This document shows positions 57,094 to 64,000 of a stretch of 64,000 bases of DNA, in pieces. Below the pieces are notes generated by a model, which saw only the letters and a list, made by a program, of their open reading frames with translations, had not been told where the DNA came from and ran no database searches. Source of the stretch: Thermoplasmata archaeon (lineage in GTDB: Archaea > Thermoplasmatota > Thermoplasmata > Lutacidiplasmatales > UBA184). Position 1 is the stretch's first letter. Each line of letters starts with the position of its first letter. The stretch is taken from NCBI GenBank assembly GCA_027315455.1, contig DAHUXZ010000009.1:1-64000 (forward strand). The letters run 5' to 3'. The translations under genes and the position numbers were made by a program.

Positions 57094-57548
57094 GGGGACC
57101 CCGCGGGGGCCGACGGTTCCTCGTGCCAGCGGCGCCGGTACGCCTCAAGGCGCGGGACGAGCTCGGGATACTTGAGCGCCAGGATCTCCGTCGCGAGCAG
57201 TGCCGCGTTCTCGGCGGCGTCGAGCCCGACGGCGGCGACGGGGACCCCGGGCGGCATCTGCACGACGCTCAGGAGGCTGTCGAGGCCGAGGCCGCGGTGG
57301 AGCGGGACGCCGATCACCGGCTTGAGGGTGCGCGCCGCGACGCTCCCGGGAAGGGCGGCGGAGAGGCCGGCCATCGCCACGAAGACGTCGGTCGCCGGGT
57401 CGGCGGCGAGGCGGTCGACCTTCTCCGGCGTGCGGTGGGCGGAGGCGACGTGGACCTCGCACGCGACACCGAATTCGGTCAGGCGCGTGCGGACCTTCTC
57501 GGCGACCTCGAGGTCCGACTTGCTCCCGACGAGGACGGCCACCTTCAT
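57090..57548 (-). CDS. purE: 5-(carboxyamino)imidazole ribonucleotide mutase
   Basis: MKVAVLVGSKSDLEVAEKVRTRLTEFGVACEVHVASAHRTPEKV...AMAGLSAALPGSVAARTLKPVIGVPL. Confidence 0.94.
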   Translation of the reverse strand: MKVAVLVGSKSDLEVAEKVRTRLTEFGVACEVHVASAHRTPEKVDRLAADPATDVFVAMAGLSAALPGSVAARTLKPVIGVPLHRGLGLDSLLSVVQMPPGVPVAAVGLDAAENAALLATEILALKYPELVPRLEAYRRRWHEEPSAPAGSP

Positions 57549-57620
57549 GGTCCGTGGGAGGAGCGCAGGGAAAAAAGGATTCCCGGGCCGGCCCAAAGGC
57601 TCACTACCCGGGGCGGCTCC

Positions 57621-58292
57621 GTGCCGCCGGTGACGATCCGTCTCCACCGCGGCGGCCGGTGGCGGTCGTGGCTCGGCCGACGGCTCGGCGGCGACGCGGC
57701 GCTCGGCGACCGCGTCTGGCGCCGCTGCCTCCACTTCGCCGGCGCGTCCGTCCTCCTGTACTACCTCCTCCCGCCCGGCGCCTTCCTCGTCGTCCCGACG
57801 ACGACGGTCCTGCTCGCCGCGCTCGCGGCCGTCCTGGTCCTCGAGGCGCTCCGGCTCGCCGCCGGTCTCGAGCTGCCGACGATCCGGCCGTACGAGCGGC
57901 GGCGCCTCGCGAGCTACGCCTACTACGCCGTCGGCCTCACGCTCGCCGTCCTCCTCTTCCCGAGGCCGATCGCCGTCGCCGTGGTGCTCGGCACGGCGCT
58001 CGTCGACCCGCTCATCGGGGAGCTGCGGCTGAGCGGGCGGTGGCGGCCGCTCTACCCGGCCCTTCCGGTCGCCGTCTGGGCCGTGCTCGGCTTCGCCGCG
58101 TTCCTTCTCGTCGGCGCCTGGACCATCCCGGCGGCGGCCATCGCGGCCCTCGCCGGCGCCGGGCTCGCCGTCGCCGCGGAGCGCCCGCGCATGGCCGGCA
58201 TCGACGACGACCTCGTCATGACCCTCGTCCCGGCGCTCGCGCTCACGGGCCTCCTCCTCGTCGTCCCGGGGTTCCCCGGGCTCGCCGGATAG
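57621..58292 (+). CDS. Polytopic membrane protein, dolichol-kinase/CTP-transferase-like
   Basis: RRCLHFAGASVLLYYLLPPG...YERRRLASYAYYAVGLTLAVLLFPRPIAVAVVLGTALVDPLIGELR. Confidence 0.6.
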   Translation: MPPVTIRLHRGGRWRSWLGRRLGGDAALGDRVWRRCLHFAGASVLLYYLLPPGAFLVVPTTTVLLAALAAVLVLEALRLAAGLELPTIRPYERRRLASYAYYAVGLTLAVLLFPRPIAVAVVLGTALVDPLIGELRLSGRWRPLYPALPVAVWAVLGFAAFLLVGAWTIPAAAIAALAGAGLAVAAERPRMAGIDDDLVMTLVPALALTGLLLVVPGFPGLAG

Positions 58293-58298
58293 ACGGCC

Positions 58299-59843
58299 TC
58301 AGACGATCGGGGTCAGGCGCGCGTGGGGGGCGCCCTTCTCCGGGTCGTAGGAGATCGAGTAGATGGTCGTCCGCGGCCGGATCCCGTAGATGCACGGGGC
58401 GTTGTCGATGTTGATGATCCGGAAGTACGTGTCCATCATGTTCAGGATCTCGCTGGACACGAGCAGCCCGGGCTTGAGGAGGCCGATGCCGAGGTTGCCG
58501 ACGAGCTTCGTCCGCTGGACCCCGTGGAAGTACATCCGGATCGCCACCTGGTCGCCCATCAGGCTCTCGAGGGTGTCGAACGCGGTGTACTCGAGGAACG
58601 GCTTCTGCTCGGGGCCGCGGGCCGCCTTCTCGGCGGTGACCATCGCGCGCATCGCCTCGTCCCGGCCGAAGCGGGCCATCGGGACGATGTAGCTCTGCTC
58701 GGTCTCGTTCGCGGTGTAGTCGGCGATGCGGACGCGGGTGTCGAAGACGTTGGGCGGGGTATGGCGCACGAGGGTCTCCCTGAGCTTCTCGTGCGACTCG
58801 CCCGCCGCGAGGACGGCGATGATCCCGCGCGACTGGGTCAGGAAGTTGAGCAGCGTCGGCGTGAAGAGCATGTAGTAGTCGTCGATCCCGACGTTGACGT
58901 CGACCTCGAAGGCGTTGAAGCTCCCCCGGCGGAACCCCCCGCCGAGGAGGGCATCGAAGTCGGGGATCCCCGAGGAGTAGAAGCGGTCCGGGTCGGCGAT
59001 CGGCTTCCACTGCGGCGGGTTGGCCGAGGGCGAGGTCGTGACGGGGACGCCGAGCGCCTCGAACCGTCCGCCGTTGAGCGTCACCGCGTAGCGCGGGCGC
59101 TGGATGTGGGTCGCGCGGAGCTTTTCCAGGCGCATGTGGCGCACGCGCCGCTCGTCGAGCTCCTCGCGCTGGATCGACAAGAGGCCGTCGACGAGGTACT
59201 CGATCCCGCCCGCCTCGGGCTTCTCGAGGATCATGACCACGTTGGTGTTCGACGCCTCCACGAGGTCCTTCTGGAGGGCCATCACGAACTCCTCCATCTC
59301 GAGACCGTACTTGTGGGTCACACCCTCGAGGGAGTCGATGACGAGGAGCGACTTCTCCGGCAGCGCCTGTTCGATGCGGTTGTAGACGTTCTCGACCTCC
59401 GGCATCGGGTTGCGCTTGAGCAGCGCCGTGAGGTGCGTACGGTCGACGCGCGTGGGGGGGCCGCGCTCGTCGGCGAACGTCCGCATCATCTCCCGGGCGG
59501 CCTGGATCTTCTTCTTCTCGACCTCGGGAAGATCCGGGGCGACGTTCCGGGTCGAGGCGTTGACCGCGTCGAGGAAGAGCTTGCCCGCATCGAGGATGCG
59601 CGCGCGCATCTCGCTGGCCTTGAGCCAGGGGAACTGGCGGTAGAGCGCCTCGTCGCCGACGCGGGTCGAGAGGTAGTAGGACTGCTGGGGCCGCCCGATC
59701 CGTTCGAGCAGCTCGAGCCCGAAGGTCGTCTTGCCGGTACCGGCGCCGCCCTTCACGATGAGGGAGCGGCCGCCGCGGCCGCTCAGGAAGGTGATGACCT
59801 CCGTCGGGACGCCGCCCGGAGCGGCCCCGTTGTTCTCGGTCAC
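58299..59843 (-). CDS. GvpD/KaiC-like RecA-fold ATPase, two domains
   Basis: ITFLSGRGGRSLIVKGGAGTGKTTFGLELLERIG...SLLVIDSLEGVTHKYG; second domain FYSSGIPDFDALLGGGFRRGSFNAFEVD lacks GKT. GTG start. Confidence 0.75.
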   Translation of the reverse strand: MTENNGAAPGGVPTEVITFLSGRGGRSLIVKGGAGTGKTTFGLELLERIGRPQQSYYLSTRVGDEALYRQFPWLKASEMRARILDAGKLFLDAVNASTRNVAPDLPEVEKKKIQAAREMMRTFADERGPPTRVDRTHLTALLKRNPMPEVENVYNRIEQALPEKSLLVIDSLEGVTHKYGLEMEEFVMALQKDLVEASNTNVVMILEKPEAGGIEYLVDGLLSIQREELDERRVRHMRLEKLRATHIQRPRYAVTLNGGRFEALGVPVTTSPSANPPQWKPIADPDRFYSSGIPDFDALLGGGFRRGSFNAFEVDVNVGIDDYYMLFTPTLLNFLTQSRGIIAVLAAGESHEKLRETLVRHTPPNVFDTRVRIADYTANETEQSYIVPMARFGRDEAMRAMVTAEKAARGPEQKPFLEYTAFDTLESLMGDQVAIRMYFHGVQRTKLVGNLGIGLLKPGLLVSSEILNMMDTYFRIINIDNAPCIYGIRPRTTIYSISYDPEKGAPHARLTPIV

Positions 59844-59946
59844 GCGATTTCCTCCGGACGAGCGCCGGTGGCTGTCGCACCGCTCATTGACCAATACCGA
59901 CAAGCAAGATGGGAGGGTCCTGAAGGTAAAGCTTTCGCCGGGACCG

Positions 59947-62523
59947 TCACGCGGGTGGGCCGCTCGCGAGGTCCCGGGCGCTCTCCGAGGCGGCGCGGAG
60001 CGCCGCGCGCAGCGCGGCACCCGGCTCGCCGACCGCCTGGGCGCTCTGGGGGTTGCCCCCTCCCCGTCCCCCGAACGCCGCCCGCGCGGCGTTGAGGACC
60101 TGGGAGGCACTGACGGCGGGCCAGGTCGATCCGATGAACAGCGCTCCCTTGCCTTCGACCTCGACCGCCAGGACGGCGACCCGGTCGGGGGCGGCGGTCA
60201 AGGCCCGCGAGAGCTCCCGAAGGCCCGCGAGGTCGTGGCCTTCCACCTCGGCGGTCGTGATGCGGCCCGCCCCGACGGCGACGGACCGCTCGGGGTCCGC
60301 GAGGAGGGCCGCGGCGAGCCCGCGGAGATCGGACTTCGCCTGGGCCTTCTCCTTCTGGCGGGTCGCCTCGACCCGCTCCACGAGGCGGTCGACCCCCTCG
60401 AGGAGGCGGTCGGCGGGTACCCCGAGGCGACGGGCGGCCTCGTCGACGGCGGCCCGCCGGGCCTCGACCAGGTCGAGCGCCCGCTCCCCCGCAGCGTAGG
60501 TGAGGCGCACGATGCCGTCCTGGATCCGCTCGGTCCCGAGGACCATCACGAGGCCGACCTCGCTGGTATGGGTGCAGTGGGTACCCCCGCACGCCTCGAC
60601 GTCGAACCCCGGGACCTCGATGATGCGGAGCTCCTTGCCCGGGACCGCCCCGCCCTGGTAGAGGGTGAAGCCGAAGCGCCGCTCGGCCTCGGACCGCGAC
60701 TCGAAGTAGCTCTTCACGGGGCGGTCCTCGCGGACGATCTCGTTGACGCGGCGCTCGACGGCGCGGACCTCCGCCGGCGAGAGCGCGCGGAAGTGCGTGA
60801 TGTCGATCCGCGCGGCGTCGACGCCCTTGTACGCCCCCGCCTGCCACACGTGCGGCCCGAGGAGCTCCCGGAGCGCCCCGTTGAGCAGATGGGTCGCGGT
60901 GTGGTGCTGCATGAGCTGGGTGCGACGCGCCCCGTCGATCGTGCCGTGGACGCGGTCGCCGGGGTGGAGCGGCGCCGGCGCGTCGAGCCGGTGGAGGATC
61001 CAGCGACCCCGGCGCGCGACCTCGACGACCGCATGGTCGCCGAGGCGCCCGGTGTCCGTGATCTGTCCGCCCCCGGTGGGGTAGAAGTAGGTCCGGTCGA
61101 GGACGACGAACGGCCCGTCGACGAAGAGGACATGGGCGTCGAACGCGCGCGTGTACGGATCGAGGTAGTAGAGGACCTCGGTCTCGGGGACCTCCGGCGG
61201 CACGGTGGGGAGCCCCTGGGTCCGGTCGGCGTAGTCGGTCTCCGGCGCCTCCCGCTCGTGGCGGGCGGCGAGGCGGACGTAGAAGTCCTCGGGGATCGCG
61301 GGGGGGTGGGCGAGCTCCTGGACGGCGACGTCCGGGGGGAGGCCGAGCGAGTCGTACCACGCCACGAGGTCGTCCGAGGTGATCCGTCCGCCCGCGCGGA
61401 CGACGCGCTCCTCCTGGCGGCGCACCTGCTCGCGCGCCCGGCCGATCGACTCCTCGAACCGCTCGAGCTCCGCCGAGACGACGCGGTGGAGGTCGTCCCG
61501 GTGGGCGCCGATCTCGGGGAAGTCGTGGGCGAGGTCGCGCCCCACGCGGTCGAAGACGGCGAGGAGCGGCGGCGCCTCGGGCGCGCGCGCGAGGACGCGG
61601 ACCATGCGCCGAAGGAGCAGCCGCGCGAAGTAGCCGTCCTTGCTGTTGGACGGCACCACGCCGTCGGTGAGGAGGAAGTTGAGCGCGCGCGCGTGGTCGA
61701 TGAGGACCGCGGCCTCCCGGGGCGGGAACGTGGCCCGCAGCTCCTCGTAGGCTCCCGCGAAGACGGCCTCGTAGGCGGTCTTCGTCCCCTGCGAGGCCCA
61801 CACCAGCCGCTCGAGGCCGTAGCCGGTGTCGACGACCGTGAGCGGCATCGGCTCGAGGCGGTCGCCCGCGCGGACGTACTCCATGAAGACGAGCGTCGCG
61901 ACCTCGAGCCCGGAGATGCCGACGCTCAGCGACGGGCCGAGGTTCCCGCCGCCTTCCCATTCCTCCTCCTTGTAGGAGATCGCACGGGGGTCCGCCCCGA
62001 GCTCGCCGGTCAGCAGCTCGTGGCAGAGCGCGACGCACCGCTCCTTGAAGTAGACCTCGTGGCCGGGCCGGTTGAAGGCGTGGTGGGCGAGCATCTCGAA
62101 TAGCGTGAAGTGCCGCCCGCTCCGCCCGACCTCCTCGAGGTCGATGAAGCGCAGCGACGGCTGGCTGATCGTGAGCGGGTTCGCCGGCGGGGGGATCGCC
62201 CCGCTCGTCACCCACGGCTGGAAGTCGTAGATGCTCGCCTGCGTGAAGAAGACGTCGTTGCGCCATCGCGCGACGGTCGGGTAGCGACGGATGCGGCTGT
62301 GCCCCCGCCGCTCGAAGAAGGTGAGGTAGGTCTCCCGCATCTCCGCGAGCGCGCGGGGGCGGGAGAAGACGGGACGGCCGACGAACCCGTACGGGGTGCA
62401 CGGGGCCTCCTGGCACCGGTCCATCTCGCCGAGGGTCCAGAAGGCGTGGCCGCAGGAGGCGCAGCTCCTCCGGGCGAACCCGTTCGACCGGAAGAACGCA
62501 AGGTCGTACTCCGCGGCGTCCAT
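59947..62523 (-). CDS. alaS: Alanyl-tRNA synthetase
   Basis: FFERRGHSRIRRYPTVARWRNDVFFTQASIYDFQPWVTSG...TATHLLNGALRELLG...GFDVEACGGTHCTHTSEVG. Confidence 0.96.
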   Translation of the reverse strand: MDAAEYDLAFFRSNGFARRSCASCGHAFWTLGEMDRCQEAPCTPYGFVGRPVFSRPRALAEMRETYLTFFERRGHSRIRRYPTVARWRNDVFFTQASIYDFQPWVTSGAIPPPANPLTISQPSLRFIDLEEVGRSGRHFTLFEMLAHHAFNRPGHEVYFKERCVALCHELLTGELGADPRAISYKEEEWEGGGNLGPSLSVGISGLEVATLVFMEYVRAGDRLEPMPLTVVDTGYGLERLVWASQGTKTAYEAVFAGAYEELRATFPPREAAVLIDHARALNFLLTDGVVPSNSKDGYFARLLLRRMVRVLARAPEAPPLLAVFDRVGRDLAHDFPEIGAHRDDLHRVVSAELERFEESIGRAREQVRRQEERVVRAGGRITSDDLVAWYDSLGLPPDVAVQELAHPPAIPEDFYVRLAARHEREAPETDYADRTQGLPTVPPEVPETEVLYYLDPYTRAFDAHVLFVDGPFVVLDRTYFYPTGGGQITDTGRLGDHAVVEVARRGRWILHRLDAPAPLHPGDRVHGTIDGARRTQLMQHHTATHLLNGALRELLGPHVWQAGAYKGVDAARIDITHFRALSPAEVRAVERRVNEIVREDRPVKSYFESRSEAERRFGFTLYQGGAVPGKELRIIEVPGFDVEACGGTHCTHTSEVGLVMVLGTERIQDGIVRLTYAAGERALDLVEARRAAVDEAARRLGVPADRLLEGVDRLVERVEATRQKEKAQAKSDLRGLAAALLADPERSVAVGAGRITTAEVEGHDLAGLRELSRALTAAPDRVAVLAVEVEGKGALFIGSTWPAVSASQVLNAARAAFGGRGGGNPQSAQAVGEPGAALRAALRAASESARDLASGPPA

Positions 62524-62581
62524 CGGCGGGCCCGGGACCGCCCTCGGGACAAAAGGGCTTCGGGAGCGGCCCCCCGGCCCG

Positions 62582-63355
62582 TCAGCGGGAGCGCCGGCCG
62601 GCCGCGCCGCGGGATTGGCGGGAGGGTCCGCCGCGCCGCGCGGGCGTGCGCGGCGGCCGGCGCGCGGGCGGGGCGTCCTCGGGCCTCGGGGGCCGACGGC
62701 CGTTGCGGAGCGCCCGCCCCGTCGCGCAGTGTTCCGCGATCGGACAGCGTCCGCACTGGGGCCGATGGGGGCGGCAGAGGTTCTGGCCGTGCTGGACGAG
62801 GAGGGGGTTGAGCGGGATCCAGTAGCGCTGCGGGACCGTTGCGCGCAGGCGCTCCTCCGTATCCTCGGGAGTGCGGGTCCGCACGACCCCCAAGCGGTTC
62901 GCGATGCGGTGGACGTGGGTGTCGACGGGCACCCCGGGGATCCCGTATCCGAAGACGAGGACGCAGTTCGCCGTCTTGGGGCCGACCCCGGGGAGCGTGA
63001 GGAGCGGCGCGAGCTCCCGGGGGACCTCGCCCCCGAACCGCCCGAGGAGCTCGCGGGCCGTCGCGACGATCACCCTCGCCTTCACCCGGTAGAACCCGGT
63101 CGCGCGGATCAGCGGCTCGACCTCGGAAGGTCGGGCGCGCGCGAGGGAGGGGGCGTCCGGGAAGCGGGCGAAGAGCGCGAGCGACGCCCGGTCGGTGTTC
63201 GCGTCGCGGGTGCGCTGGGAGAGGATCGTCCCGATCAGGACCTGGAACGGGCTCTCGGCATGGTCGCGGAGGTACGGGACGCGCCAGTCGCCGGCCCGGT
63301 ACTGCGCGCTCAGGGCGTCCAGGACGGCCTCCCAGTCGAACGGACGCCGGCTCAC
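62582..63355 (-). CDS. nth: Endonuclease III-like DNA glycosylase/lyase
   Basis: FQVLIGTILSQRTRDANTDRASLALF...LTLPGVGPKTANCVLVFGYGIPGVPVDTHVHRIANRLG; C-terminal CRPHRPQCGRCPIAEHC 4Fe-4S loop. Confidence 0.93.
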   Translation of the reverse strand: MSRRPFDWEAVLDALSAQYRAGDWRVPYLRDHAESPFQVLIGTILSQRTRDANTDRASLALFARFPDAPSLARARPSEVEPLIRATGFYRVKARVIVATARELLGRFGGEVPRELAPLLTLPGVGPKTANCVLVFGYGIPGVPVDTHVHRIANRLGVVRTRTPEDTEERLRATVPQRYWIPLNPLLVQHGQNLCRPHRPQCGRCPIAEHCATGRALRNGRRPPRPEDAPPARRPPRTPARRGGPSRQSRGAAGRRSR

Positions 63356-64000
63356 CGCGCCCCGCCCCCCTCCGCCGCGGCCGAAACGCCCGGGTCGGAG
63401 AGGTCCGGTTCGTCGCTCCCGACGCCCTCCCGGCGCCGAAGGAGGTCCCCGATGAGGTAGTCGCTGCCGAGGGCGAGGGTGAATCCGTCCGCGCCGGTCG
63501 CGGCCCGGGCGACGGCGAGCCCGGTCTCGGCGTCCTCGGCCTGCACGACCCACGGGAATCGCCCCGTCCCGGCCCGCCGCAACGCCTCGACGGCCGCCCC
63601 CCGGGCACTTCGGACGGGGACGACGACCAGGGTGCGCGCGAGGGGCGCCAGCGCCTCGAGCATCTCCCCGGCGCGCTTGTCGGCGAGGCAGCCGAAGACG
63701 ACCGCGTTGTCCGCCGGGTCCGCGAACGGCAGCATCTCGGCGAGGCTGACGGCCACGGCCCGCGCGCTCTCCGGTGTGTGGGCGACGTCGAAGAAGAGGT
63801 CCGGCCGCCGCGCGACCCGCTCGAGCCGGCCGCGCCAGCGCACCGAGCGCAGCCCCTTGCGGATCGCCTCCTCGGAGAGCGGCAGGCCGACCGCCCGCGC
63901 GTACGCCTGGCTCGCCGCGACGGCGAGGGCCGCGTTCGACGCCTGGAACGTCCCGAAGAGGGGCAGCTCGGCGTCGGCGACCTCCCCCGCGGGGGTGACG
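63352..64000 (-). CDS. Folylpolyglutamate synthase / dihydrofolate synthase-like Mur ligase (5' end beyond window)
   Basis: Minus-strand frame from window edge: ELPLFGTFQASNAALAVAASQAYARAVG...RLERVARRPDLFFDVAHTPESARAVAVSL...VVFGCLADKRAGEMLEAL. Confidence 0.85.
   Translation of the reverse strand, partial: VTPAGEVADAELPLFGTFQASNAALAVAASQAYARAVGLPLSEEAIRKGLRSVRWRGRLERVARRPDLFFDVAHTPESARAVAVSLAEMLPFADPADNAVVFGCLADKRAGEMLEALAPLARTLVVVPVRSARGAAVEALRRAGTGRFPWVVQAEDAETGLAVARAATGADGFTLALGSDYLIGDLLRRREGVGSDEPDLSDPGVSAAAEGGGAR

Noticed and set aside
59731-62103. 790-aa plus-strand ORF
   Set aside because: Antisense to alaS and the GvpD-like gene; no domain signature.
1-64000. CRISPR array or cas genes
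   Set aside because: No regularly spaced direct repeats and no Cas-like protein seen; the only direct repeats found are short in-frame tandem duplications.

Overview
This 64 kb, very GC-rich window is chromosomal DNA from an archaeon. Thermoplasmatota-like affiliation is an inference from PAN plus proteasome beta, a single MCM, aCPSF1, NMD3, KEOPS Cgi121, SepF, RpoN and the archaeal L18e-L13-S9-rpoN cluster. Most of it is densely packed housekeeping genes: pyrD/pyrK/pyrG, aspS, mcm, sepF, pepA, herA, CDC48, a MutS/MutL pair, aCPSF1, psmB, succinate dehydrogenase, guaAB/purE, alaS and nth. The left edge (about 1-3.9 kb) is an accessory, degraded region: a partial IS3-family element abuts a truncated secreted protein gene and a beta-propeller remnant. 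The strongest unusual signal is a tRNA-Gly(TCC) gene that folds only if about 34 nt are removed from the T-arm, which suggests a non-canonical tRNA intron. Other points of interest are a mutS (one frameshift)-mutL-PD-(D/E)XK nuclease cluster, a pseudo-GTPase EF-Tu/SelB-like protein, a ClpB in an archaeal context, a GvpD/KaiC-like ATPase with a second domain lacking a P-loop, an L13 protein with a long tandem-repeat extension, and several perfect GC hairpins near stop codons. All calls were made by eye from the sequence and the supplied translations; no database search was run.
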